This document shows, piece by piece, positions 41,485 to 49,097 of a DNA stretch of 64,000 nucleotides (the stretch's first letter is position 1; each line of letters begins with the position of its first letter). Location of the stretch: assembly GCF_900156315.1 (NCBI RefSeq), contig NZ_FTNI01000009.1, positions 62,001 to 126,000 on the forward strand. The letters are read 5' to 3'. The translations under genes and the position numbers were made by a program. This stretch comes from Microbispora rosea. Its GTDB lineage: Bacteria > Actinomycetota > Actinomycetes > Streptosporangiales > Streptosporangiaceae. The notes beneath the pieces were generated by a model, which was not told the origin of the DNA, made no database searches, and saw only the letters and a program-made list of their open reading frames with translations.

Positions 41485-42151
41485 GGCGTGCCCGGCGGCG
41501 GTCCTGTTCGACATGGACGGCACGCTGGTGGACACCGAGGACCTGTGGTGGGACGCCTGCGTGGAGGTCGCGGACGGCCTGGGCTCCCCTCTCGGGGAGG
41601 CCGACCGGGAGGCGCTGTTCGGCCTGTCGGTCGAGGACGCCGCCCTGCACATCTCCGGAGGTCCGGGGGCGGGGGCCGTGGAGTCCCTGCTGACGGACGC
41701 GTTCACCCGCCGGCTGAAGAACGGGGTGACCATGCTTCCCGGCGCGGTCGCGCTGCTGGAGGCCCTGCACGCGGCCGGGATCCCGGCGGGACTGGTCAGC
41801 GCGTCCCCCCGGCCGGTCGTGGACCTGGTGCTCGAGACCGTCGGCGGGCACCGCTTCCGCCTGTCGGTGGCCGCCGGGGACAGCGCCAGGAACAAGCCCG
41901 CACCCGATCCGTACCTGGCCGCCGCCGCGCGGCTCGGCGTCGACCCGGCCGCGTGCGTGGCGATCGAGGACAGCCCGACCGGCGTCGCCTCGGCCCGGTC
42001 CGCCGGGTGCGCCGTCATCGTGGTCGGGCCCTCGGGCGCGGGGAGCGGAACGAACACGACGAGCGGGACGAACGCGGTGACGGCGGTGCCGACACTGGAG
42101 AGCGTCGATCTGCCGCTGCTGCGGCGGCTGGTCTCCCGCGCCCCCCTTTGA
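41474..42151 (+). CDS. HAD-family phosphatase of the importer operon
   Basis: 225 aa. HAD motif I VLFDMDGTLVDTEDLWWDA with both Asp, motif II SASPRP (Ser), motif III Lys in RNKPAPDPYL, motif IV EDSPTGVASA. Cap type C1, beta-phosphoglucomutase/gph-like; hydrolyses a small phosphoester. Translation overlaps the ATPase gene, so a function on the imported compound (or a product) is likely. It lacks the FDWAGT motif of phosphonatase PhnX, so 2-aminoethylphosphonate is not implied directly. Confidence 0.88.
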   Translation: MSSRACPAAVLFDMDGTLVDTEDLWWDACVEVADGLGSPLGEADREALFGLSVEDAALHISGGPGAGAVESLLTDAFTRRLKNGVTMLPGAVALLEALHAAGIPAGLVSASPRPVVDLVLETVGGHRFRLSVAAGDSARNKPAPDPYLAAAARLGVDPAACVAIEDSPTGVASARSAGCAVIVVGPSGAGSGTNTTSGTNAVTAVPTLESVDLPLLRRLVSRAPL

Positions 42152-42179
42152 GCCGACTCCGGTCACTACGCGAATCTCA

Positions 42180-42194
42180 GTTCCCTTTGGGTAT
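42180..42194. promoter_or_regulatory. HxlR operator candidate before the hxlR-like gene
   Basis: GTTCCC-TTT-GGGTAT, a near-palindrome, ends 9 bases before the ATG 42204. The same GTTCCC-N3-GGGTA(T/C) element occurs before the next gene, supporting binding by one regulator. Confidence 0.55.
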
Positions 42195-42203
42195 CGTCGC
42201 AGC

Positions 42204-42575
42204 ATGCGTGCCATGAACACCGTGAAGGCCGGCTGCGACGACCCCAAGGACGTCTACTCGGCCGCCTGCCCGTGCCGCAACATGCTCGACCTGCTGGCCA
42301 ACAAGTGGAGCGCGCTGGCCCTGGGCGCCCTGGACGACGGGCCGCAGCGTTTCGGCGCGCTGCGCGCCCGGCTCCAGGGCGTCAGCCCCAAGGTGCTCAC
42401 CCAGACCCTGCGCCGTCTGGAGGACCACGGCCTGATCCACCGCGACGTGTATCCCGAGGTGCCGCTGCGGGTGGAATACAGCCTCACTCCGCTCGGCCGG
42501 GACGCCAACGTCCCGCTCGCCCACCTGCGGACGTGGGTGGAGCGCAACATCGACCGCTTCCCCGGCCAGGACTAG
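42204..42575 (+). CDS. HxlR-family transcriptional regulator
   Basis: 123 aa. HxlR winged helix: CPCRNMLDLLANKWSALALG with the redox/aldehyde-reactive cysteine region CPCR, RFGALRARLQGVSPKVLTQT, LRRLEDHGLIHRDVYPEVPL, RVEYSLTPLGR. These proteins sense reactive carbonyls or quinones and control adjacent dehydrogenases. ATG 42204 (or MNTVKAG at 42213). The next gene is a zinc-type alcohol dehydrogenase 133 bp away with matching operators, a classic regulator/target pair. Confidence 0.9.
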   Translation: MRAMNTVKAGCDDPKDVYSAACPCRNMLDLLANKWSALALGALDDGPQRFGALRARLQGVSPKVLTQTLRRLEDHGLIHRDVYPEVPLRVEYSLTPLGRDANVPLAHLRTWVERNIDRFPGQD

Positions 42576-42591
42576 CCTCCTGACCTCGATG

Positions 42592-42626
42592 GTTCCCGAT
42601 GGGTACTCATGTCCCTTGCGGGTAAC
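42592..42626. promoter_or_regulatory. Second and third HxlR operator candidates
   Basis: GTTCCC-GAT-GGGTAC at 42592-42606 repeats the element of the hxlR-like promoter with two changes. A weaker copy, GTCCCTTGCGGGTAAC, follows at 42611-42626. Both precede the dehydrogenase gene at 42709. Confidence 0.55.
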
Positions 42627-42708
42627 CAGCCGTCGGTGGATAGCGTGCAGGTGATACCGCCGAGCCGTACGAACCGGCACGGCATTCATGTAGCGCAGGG
42701 GGACAGAC

Positions 42709-43743
42709 ATGACCGAAACCCAGAACGGGACCATGCCCGCCGTCGCCTTCCGGCGCAGCCTTCCCATCGACGACCCGGAAAGCCTGCTGGACGTGGAGCT
42801 GCCGGTGCCGCAACCCGGCCCGCGCGACCTGCTGGTCCGGGTGGAGGCCGTCGCCGTGAACCCGGTGGACTACAAGGTCCGGCGCAACAGCGACCCGGGC
42901 GGCGAGCCCAAGGTGCTCGGCTGGGACGCCGCGGGCACCGTGGTCGCCGTGGGCGACGAGGTGGAGCTGTTCGAGGCCGGCGACGAGGTCTACTACGCCG
43001 GCGCGCTCAACCGGCCCGGTGCGAACTCCCGCTTCCACGTGGTGGACGAGCGCCTCGTCGGCCGCAAGCCCGCCACCTTGTCCTTCACCGAGGCCGCCGC
43101 GCTGCCGCTGACCTCGCTCACGGCCTGGGAGGGCCTGTTCGAGCGGCTGGGCCTGCGCGGCGACGCGCTCGGCCAGACCGGGACGCTGCTGGTGACCGCG
43201 GCCGCGGGCGGCGTCGGCTCCATCGCCGTGCAGCTCGCCCGCGCCCTGACCGGGCTCACCGTGATCGGCACGGCCTCCCGGCCCGAGACGGTGGAGTTCG
43301 CCCGCCGGATGGGCGCCCACCACATCGTGGACCACCGGGGACCGCTGGCGAAGCAACTGGCCGAGGTCGCGCCCGGCGGCGTGGACTACGTCTTCAGCAC
43401 GATCGGCACCGACCGCAACCTCACGGCCTACGCCGAGGCGCTCACCCCCTTCGGCGCGGTCGTCGCCATCGACGATCACGACTCCCTCGACATCGGCGTG
43501 CTCAAGCCGAAGAGCATCTCGTTCCATTGGGAGCTCATGTTCACCCACTCGCTGTTCCCGACGCCGCGTCAGGTGGACCAGCACCGCATCCTCGACCGGG
43601 TCGCCCGGCTCGTGGACGCCGGGGTCCTCACCACCACCGCCGGCCGCGACCTCGGTCCGGTCAACGCCGCCAACCTGCGTGAGGCCCACCGGATCCTCGA
43701 ATCGGGCACCGCCATCGGCAAGCTCACCCTGACGGGCTTCTGA
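42709..43743 (+). CDS. Zinc-type alcohol dehydrogenase-like oxidoreductase
   Basis: 344 aa, medium-chain dehydrogenase of the zinc-independent ZADH/QOR group: PRDLLVRVEAVAVNPVDYK, VLGWDAAGTVVAVGDEV, EAAALPLTSLTAWEGLFERL, NADPH loop LVTAAAGGVGSIAVQLARA, then FSTIGTDRNLTAYAEALTPF. No catalytic or structural zinc cysteines are seen. Probably reduces quinones or reactive enals with NADPH. Under likely control of the HxlR regulator upstream; carries CAGGGGGACAGAC ahead of ATG 42709. Confidence 0.9.
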   Translation: MTETQNGTMPAVAFRRSLPIDDPESLLDVELPVPQPGPRDLLVRVEAVAVNPVDYKVRRNSDPGGEPKVLGWDAAGTVVAVGDEVELFEAGDEVYYAGALNRPGANSRFHVVDERLVGRKPATLSFTEAAALPLTSLTAWEGLFERLGLRGDALGQTGTLLVTAAAGGVGSIAVQLARALTGLTVIGTASRPETVEFARRMGAHHIVDHRGPLAKQLAEVAPGGVDYVFSTIGTDRNLTAYAEALTPFGAVVAIDDHDSLDIGVLKPKSISFHWELMFTHSLFPTPRQVDQHRILDRVARLVDAGVLTTTAGRDLGPVNAANLREAHRILESGTAIGKLTLTGF

Positions 43744-43826
43744 CCAACCCTTCTCCGCCGGGAACAACGGGCGAGGCGCGGCCGGTTGGGGATCACAGGA
43801 ACCGAGCCCGAAGACAGGAGTTGCGC

Positions 43827-44789
43827 ATGCGTGCCATCGTCGTCCCCGCTTACGGTGATTCTTCGGTGCTGGAGTACGCGGAGCGGCCCGATCCCGAGCC
43901 CGGCCCGGGTGAGGTGCTGGTCGAGGTGGCCGCGACGGGCGTCAACTTCATCGACGTCTACCACCGCGAGGGCCGCTATCCGCTGCCGCTCCCGCTGGTC
44001 CCGGGCTCGGAGACGGCCGGGACCGTCACGGCCGTCGGGCCCGGGGTGACCGACGTCGTGCCCGGCGACCGGGTCGGCTCCGCGAGCGCGATCGGCGCGT
44101 ACGCGGCCAAGGCCGTGATCCCGGCGGACAAGGTGGTCCGGCTGCCCGACGGGCTGGCGCCGGATCTGGCCGCGGCGGTGCTGCTCCAGGGGCTGACCGC
44201 GCACTACCTGACCCACTCCACGTACGCGATCCGGTCGGGCGACGACGTGCTCGTGCACGCGGCGGCGGGCGGCATGGGCCTGCTGCTCGTCCAGATGGCC
44301 AAGCTGCGCGGCGCCCGCGTGATCGGCACGGTCTCCAGCGCGGAGAAGGAGAAGCTCGCGCGGCAGGCCGGCGCCGACGAGGTCGTCGGCTACGAGGGCT
44401 TCACCGAGGCCGTCAAGGAGATCACCGACGGCGCCGGGGTGCACGTCGTCTACGACGGGGTCGGCGCCGCCACGTTCGACGGGTCGCTCGCGTCGCTGCG
44501 GCCGCGCGGCATGATGGCGCTGTACGGCGCGGCCAGCGGTCCCGTCCCGCCGTTCGACCCGCAGCGGCTCAACGCGGGCGGCTCGTTGTTCCTCACCCGG
44601 CCCACGCTCGCGCACTACACGGCGACACGCGAGGAACTGCTGTCACGGGCGAACGACCTGCTCGGCTGGGTCGCCTCCGGCGCCGTGAAGGTGCACATCT
44701 CCCAGCGCTACCCGCTCGCCGAGGCCCGGCGCGCCCACGACGACCTGGAAGGCAGGCGGACGACCGGCAAGCTGCTGCTCGTCCCCTGA
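43827..44789 (+). CDS. NADPH:quinone oxidoreductase (QOR type)
   Basis: 320 aa. MRAIVVPAYGDSSVLEY, EVLVEVAATGVNFIDVYHRE, GRYPLPLPLVPGSETAGTV, ADKVVRLPDGLAPDLAAAVL, nucleotide loop VHAAAGGMGLLLVQMAKLRG, and late YPLAEARRAHDDLEGRRTTG, all typical of quinone oxidoreductase 1. One-electron or two-electron quinone reduction by NADPH. AGGAG six bases before ATG 43827. Follows the ZADH gene after 83 bp, possibly co-transcribed. Confidence 0.92.
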   Translation: MRAIVVPAYGDSSVLEYAERPDPEPGPGEVLVEVAATGVNFIDVYHREGRYPLPLPLVPGSETAGTVTAVGPGVTDVVPGDRVGSASAIGAYAAKAVIPADKVVRLPDGLAPDLAAAVLLQGLTAHYLTHSTYAIRSGDDVLVHAAAGGMGLLLVQMAKLRGARVIGTVSSAEKEKLARQAGADEVVGYEGFTEAVKEITDGAGVHVVYDGVGAATFDGSLASLRPRGMMALYGAASGPVPPFDPQRLNAGGSLFLTRPTLAHYTATREELLSRANDLLGWVASGAVKVHISQRYPLAEARRAHDDLEGRRTTGKLLLVP

Positions 44790-44821
44790 CCTGCGGACAG
44801 CCGCCCTCACGCCGCCATGGC

Positions 44822-44863
44822 GATCAGGCGCCATCGATCAGGCGCCATCGATCAGGCGCTGCG
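44822..44863. repeat. 14-bp tandem repeats spanning the stop of the glycosyltransferase remnant
   Basis: GATCAGGCGCCATC is present twice perfectly (44822-44835, 44836-44849) and once partially (44850-44863). Read on the minus strand it encodes the C-terminal LIDGA plus stop, so the gene end has been duplicated. Confidence 0.8.
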
Positions 44864-45650
44864 CGGCGACCTCGGCGCCGTCGGTGCGCACCTCGCCCGC
44901 CACAGACGCGGCGCGGGCCGCCACATCGGGATGGAGGACCCGGCCGAGCGCCTCGGCCAGCGACTCGGCGGTCGGCGCGGCGGGCGGATCCGCGATCCCG
45001 ATCCCGAGATCGCCGGCCCGCCGCGCCCAGTAGTGCTGGTCGTAGAGCTGCGGCACGACGACCTGGGGCGCCCCGGCCAGCGCGGCGGCGGTCGTGGTGC
45101 CCGCGCCGCCGTGGTGGACGACGGCGGCGACCCGGGGGAACAGCGCCTGCTGGTCGACCTCGTCGACCGGCAGGCAATCGGGTCCGTCGTCCGCCGGGGA
45201 CAGGCCGGCCCAGCCGCGCAGCACGATCACGCGGCGTCCGAGCGCGCGGGCCGCGGCCCGGTGTGCGTTGATCGCGGCGCCGACGGTGCCGTTCCAGCGC
45301 CGCGCGTCCTCGGCCCACAGCGCGCGGTTGCCTGCCGTCGCGTCCGCCGGCGCCTGCCCCCAGACGGGCACGGGGGCATGGTGCGGCGACGGCAGCGTGA
45401 CCGGGCAGTAGCTCACGTAGACGTAGGCGATCCCCAGCCGCTCCGCCACCGAGTGGGCGGCCATCGACATGGCCCCGCCCGCCACGATGACGTCGCAGCC
45501 CTCGGCCGCCGCGGGGATCGCGGCGAACTGGACGGCGACCGTGCCCTCGATCATCCGCCGGCGTTGCTCGGGCGTCGGCGGGGCCTGGACCCGTGGGCCG
45601 ACCCGGCTCACGGCCCCCGATTGTGCGCTGTCGCCGGGGTCTTGCCGCAA
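44838..45650 (-). pseudogene. Decayed GT1 (UGT-like) glycosyltransferase
   Basis: 270 codons remain open but the gene is not whole. The C-terminal nucleotide-sugar site is good: ALFPRVAAVVHHGGAGTTTA, GAPQVVVPQLYDQHYWARR. The preceding part has AAEGCDVIVAGGAMSMAAHS and AYVYVSYCPVTLPSPHHAP as in vancomycin-type/erythromycin-type GTs. However, the first 100 or so residues including the GxGxxGH-like start are missing, and roughly 80 residues between GAAINAHRAAAR and LGRRVIVLRGWAGL (the linker and first strands of the C-domain) are deleted in frame. Intact members are near 400 aa. I therefore call a pseudogene; a shortened functional protein cannot be excluded. Confidence 0.65.
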
Positions 45651-45695
45651 GTTCCCCCGCCGCCTATACCTTGAAAGTGGCGGGGGATGCCTCGA

Positions 45696-46748
45696 TCAGG
45701 CCAGAGGGTGGGCCGGCCACTCCAGCAGGCGGGCCCCGAGCACGGCCGTCTCCAGGGTGAACCGCTGTGTGGGATCGCTCGGTGAGAAGCCCGTCAGCCT
45801 CCTGATCCGCTCCAGCCGGTAGGTGATCGCCCGGGTGCTGACGCCGAGCCTGCGCGCCGCCGCCGTGTGGTTGCCCTGGGAGGCGAAGATCGCCTCCAGC
45901 GTCTCCAGCAGCGGCTCGGGCCCGCCGCGCGCGGAGGTCAGCGGCCCGAGCACGGTGGAGACGAGGTCCACGATCGCGTCCCTGTCCCGCAGCAGCACCG
46001 GGAAGACCAGCAGATCGGCCGCCTTGAGCACCTGGGCCCGCAGGCCGAGCCGCTCGCCGAGGTCGATCGCGTTGACCGCCTCCCGGTAGGAGGTGACGAT
46101 GCCGCCGGGGCCCTGGTGGGGGCGGCCCACCCCCACCCGCCAGTCGGTGAGCGCGGCACGCACGTGGTGGGTGAACTCGCCGCTCGCGGCGGCCAGCGCG
46201 GCCGGAGCCACGCACACCAGCAGGCCCTCGCGGACCGCGACCAGGATGTTGTGCGAGCCGAACCTCGCCACCATCGCCTGCTCGATCCTCGCGGCCAGCG
46301 GATCCCCGGCCGCCACCGGGGGCCGCGGCCTCGCCACGGTCACGATGTATCCCCCGGCGAGCCGCAGGCCGAAGTGCTCGGCGCGTTCGGCGTCCGCCCT
46401 GCCCTGCAGCAGGTCGTCGACGAACAGGCGACGGGCCTCCTCCTCCTGCCGGAGTGCGGCGCGCTGGGCCTCCTCGTATCCCTCGATGTAGGCGGCCATC
46501 CCGCGGCGTACGGCGCCGAAGGCCCCGCCGGCGGTGATCTCGGCGGCGTGCAGGCAGGCGTCGGCGAGCACCCGCAGCGGAATGCCGCGCTCGGCGGCGA
46601 GGGCGCCGCACTCGCGCAAGCCGTCCATGTCGGCGCGACCGGGCAACCTGCCGGTGGCGGCCGACGCGGCCAGAACCGACAGGAACCCGCCGAGTAAGTC
46701 GGCGGGCACCCCGGTCGCCTCGCTCACGCGAGCGAGAACGCTGTCCAT
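45696..46748 (-). CDS. PucR-family transcriptional regulator
   Basis: 350 aa. Regulator of the CdaR/PucR group: N-terminal helical RsbRD-like region, a GGDEF-like middle (TDWRVGVGRPHQGPGGIVTS), and the C-terminal HTH_30 (IFASQGNHTAAARRLGVSTR, AITYRLERIRRLTG). Such proteins regulate purine, sugar-acid or antibiotic genes. Its start ATG shares one base with the TGA of the ABC-2 permease upstream (TGATG), so it is part of the same transcript and may regulate that exporter. Confidence 0.88.
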   Translation of the reverse strand: MDSVLARVSEATGVPADLLGGFLSVLAASAATGRLPGRADMDGLRECGALAAERGIPLRVLADACLHAAEITAGGAFGAVRRGMAAYIEGYEEAQRAALRQEEEARRLFVDDLLQGRADAERAEHFGLRLAGGYIVTVARPRPPVAAGDPLAARIEQAMVARFGSHNILVAVREGLLVCVAPAALAAASGEFTHHVRAALTDWRVGVGRPHQGPGGIVTSYREAVNAIDLGERLGLRAQVLKAADLLVFPVLLRDRDAIVDLVSTVLGPLTSARGGPEPLLETLEAIFASQGNHTAAARRLGVSTRAITYRLERIRRLTGFSPSDPTQRFTLETAVLGARLLEWPAHPLA

Positions 46749-47548
46749 CAGACTCCTACGTCACGCCGTTCGAAGGCGAGCAGCGCCGTCATGAGCAGGA
46801 CGGCCGTCGCACCCAGCAGGACAAGGTAGTCACCGTACGGCCAGCCCTGATAGAGCGGCCTGCCGTCGAGGTAGTAGTGGACGGGCGAGAGCCAGCGCAG
46901 CCAGGAGATGGCGTCGATGCTCCTGCCCATGGTCTCGACGATGTATCCGGCGACGCCCCAGACGCCGACCACGGCGAGCGCGACCTGCTTGCGCCCGAAG
47001 GCCGCGCCCACGCACAGCGTCAGCGTCCCGAAGAACAGCACGAGCAGGAACAGCCCCGTGTGCGCGGCGAGGATGCTGCCGAACGGCACGTCCATGTGGG
47101 CGGCGGACGCCGCCCCGGTGGCGACGGCCAGCGTCACCAGCGCCACGGCGAGCAGGCCGAGCGCCAGCGCGGCCCAGCGCTCCAGGAGCAGCCGCCTGCG
47201 GTCGATCGGCAGCGTCAGCGTGAGCTCCAGCGTTCTGGCCTCCTCCGGGCCGGCGATGGCCCGGTTGCCGAGGATCGCGGCGCACATGGTGAACAGCAGC
47301 GGGCCGAGGAGCTGGTAGGCGACCGCCTGCAGGTAGCCGCGCCCGGTCGCGATGTCGGACATGCCGCCCATCAGGTCCCTGAACGCGCCGGGATATTTGG
47401 CGATGGCCTGTTTGCTGAACGTCTCGGGGTCGTTCATCATGCTCGCGTAGATCGAGATGTACATCGTGAGGAACGCGCACAGCCCGACCGTCCATCCGAT
47501 GAGGGCGCGGCGATACTCCACCAGGGTCTTACGCACCAGCGTGGGCAT
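46748..47548 (-). CDS. ABC-2 type exporter permease
   Basis: 266 aa with about six helices: ALIGWTVGLCAFLTMYISIY, LLGPLLFTMCAAILGNRAIAG, ARTLELTLTLPIDRRRLLLERW (cytoplasmic loop conserved in the family), WLSPVHYYLDGRPLYQGWP near the last helix. The segment matches the ABC-2 transporter class used for drug or polyketide efflux. Overlaps the ATPase gene by 20 bp at its start. Confidence 0.88.
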   Translation of the reverse strand: MPTLVRKTLVEYRRALIGWTVGLCAFLTMYISIYASMMNDPETFSKQAIAKYPGAFRDLMGGMSDIATGRGYLQAVAYQLLGPLLFTMCAAILGNRAIAGPEEARTLELTLTLPIDRRRLLLERWAALALGLLAVALVTLAVATGAASAAHMDVPFGSILAAHTGLFLLVLFFGTLTLCVGAAFGRKQVALAVVGVWGVAGYIVETMGRSIDAISWLRWLSPVHYYLDGRPLYQGWPYGDYLVLLGATAVLLMTALLAFERRDVGV

Positions 47549-48437
47549 GACGGCCCTCCTCCTCGCTGTAGTAGGTCAGGAAGATCTCCTCCAGGTCCGG
47601 CTCGGCGCTGACCATGTGGACCACGGTGTAGCGGGCCGCCGCCTTGATCAGCGCGTCGGGCCTGCCGTCGATCGTGCAGCGCAGGCTCGCCCCCTGGACG
47701 ACCACGTCGCGTACGCCGGGAAGCCCTTCGAACGACTCCTTCGGGACCGGCGCGTCGAAGTGGAGCTCCACGTGCCGTACGGCCCGCTCGCGCAGCGCGG
47801 CGATGTCCTCGACCGCGACGAGACGGCCCGCCCGCACGATGCCCACCCGGTCGGCCACGTGCTCCACCTCGGCGAGCACGTGCGACGACATGAGGATCGT
47901 GTGGCCGGCCGTGCGCGCCTCCCGGACCATGGCCAGGAACTCCTGCTGCACCAGCGGGTCGAGCCCGCTCGTCGGCTCGTCCAGGATGAGCAGCTCGGGC
48001 TCGTGCATGAACGCCTGGATGAGCCCGACCTTCTGCTTGTTGCCCTTGGACAGCTCCCCCATCCTGACGGACAGGTCGGCGTCGAGCCGCTCGGCCAGTT
48101 CGTCGATCCTGCCGCGGCTCACCCCGCCGCGCACGTCGGCGAGGAACTGCAGGTAGTTGCGGGCCCGCTCCCGGCCCTCCAGGGCAAGCTCGCCCGGGAG
48201 GTAGCCGATCCTGGCGCGTACGCGCGGATCGCGGGTGTCGGCGCCGAGGACGGTCGCCCGGCCCGACGTCGGCCGGATCACGTCGAGGAGCAGCCGGATC
48301 GTCGTCGTCTTGCCGGCGCCGTTGGGCCCCAGATAGCCGAAGACCTCGCCCGGCCGGATTTCGAGGGTGAGGTCCTCGAGGCCTCGTCTCGTACCGTAGA
48401 ACTTCGTCAGTCCTTCGGTCTCCACCACTGCTGTCAT
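47529..48437 (-). CDS. ABC exporter ATP-binding protein
   Basis: 302 aa. Walker A YLGPNGAGKTTTIRLLLDV, signature LSKGNKQKVGLIQAFMHEP, Walker B LLILDEPTSGLDPL, H-loop MSSHVLAEV; a C-terminal DUF4162-like region follows. Class of DrrA/CcmA exporters. Forms an operon ATPase-permease-PucR. Substrate unknown; lipid or antibiotic export is usual for the class. Confidence 0.92.
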   Translation of the reverse strand: MTAVVETEGLTKFYGTRRGLEDLTLEIRPGEVFGYLGPNGAGKTTTIRLLLDVIRPTSGRATVLGADTRDPRVRARIGYLPGELALEGRERARNYLQFLADVRGGVSRGRIDELAERLDADLSVRMGELSKGNKQKVGLIQAFMHEPELLILDEPTSGLDPLVQQEFLAMVREARTAGHTILMSSHVLAEVEHVADRVGIVRAGRLVAVEDIAALRERAVRHVELHFDAPVPKESFEGLPGVRDVVVQGASLRCTIDGRPDALIKAAARYTVVHMVSAEPDLEEIFLTYYSEEEGRHAHAGA

Positions 48438-48529
48438 GCCGCAATGGTGGCGCTCCCGTCAGCCGCGGGGTATGCCCGCTTCCGGACACTTGCCGGTCGC
48501 GTTCGTTCGCACCTTCGGCAAAGCGGAGG

Positions 48530-48940
48530 TCAAGACGTGCCGCACGTGGCGGAGCCGGGCAGCAGATGGCGGTAGCGCGAGACCAGCCGGTAGCCCGCCT
48601 CTGCCACCCAGCTCACCGGTGGCGTCAGCATCACCCGGCCGGCCACGCGCCAGGCCGTACGCGGCTGCAGGACGAGGAGCAGCGCAATGGCTCGCGCGCC
48701 GTGGGCGCGCAGCCCGTCCGGGCCGAGCAGCTGCACGGACGTCTCGACCTCCGCGCGCGTCAGGCCCGTCGCGTCGAGGTCGAGGCCCTGCCACGCCCGC
48801 ACGGCGGGCATGTACGGCAGGATCCGGTGCCCGGCGTTCACGCACGCCTGGCAGAAGGCGCAGTCGCCGTCGAAGACCAGCAGGACCCGGTTCTCCCCGC
48901 TTCCGCCGTTTTCCCGGCTCCCTCGATTTCCTCCGCTCAT
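48530..48940 (-). CDS. DCC-family thiol-disulfide oxidoreductase (DUF393)
   Basis: 136 aa. Hallmark VLLVFDGDCAFCQACVNAG (DxDCxxC), then YMPAVRAWQGLDL, LTRAEVETSVQLLGPDG and GARAIALLLVLQP. Thioredoxin-like proteins of unknown target. ATG 48938-48940 chosen; the frame extends upstream but without an additional conserved part. Ten bases separate it from the small membrane gene. Confidence 0.88.
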   Translation of the reverse strand: MSGGNRGSRENGGSGENRVLLVFDGDCAFCQACVNAGHRILPYMPAVRAWQGLDLDATGLTRAEVETSVQLLGPDGLRAHGARAIALLLVLQPRTAWRVAGRVMLTPPVSWVAEAGYRLVSRYRHLLPGSATCGTS

Positions 48941-48950
48941 GCCGGCGTAC

Positions 48951-49097
48951 CTACCAATCCTGGGACGGATCATTCCGGTCTCGTGGTGGCGGCGCGGGCC
49001 GCCGCGACGCGCGCACCGCCAGCACGACGACGAGGATCACCGCGACCGCGAGACTGAAGACGACCGCGGAGACCAGCAGCAGGACGAGCACGCTCAT
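48951..49097 (-). CDS. Small single-pass membrane protein
   Basis: 48 aa: one hydrophobic helix (VLVLLLVSAVVFSLAVAVIL) followed by a short basic, proline-rich tail ending SQDW. ATG 49095-49097 overlaps the cobD TGA (ATGA), and AAGGGAAG lies upstream, so it is translated with cobD. No known family recognised; typical of small actinobacterial membrane proteins at operon ends. Confidence 0.6.
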   Translation of the reverse strand: MSVLVLLLVSAVVFSLAVAVILVVVLAVRASRRPAPPPRDRNDPSQDW

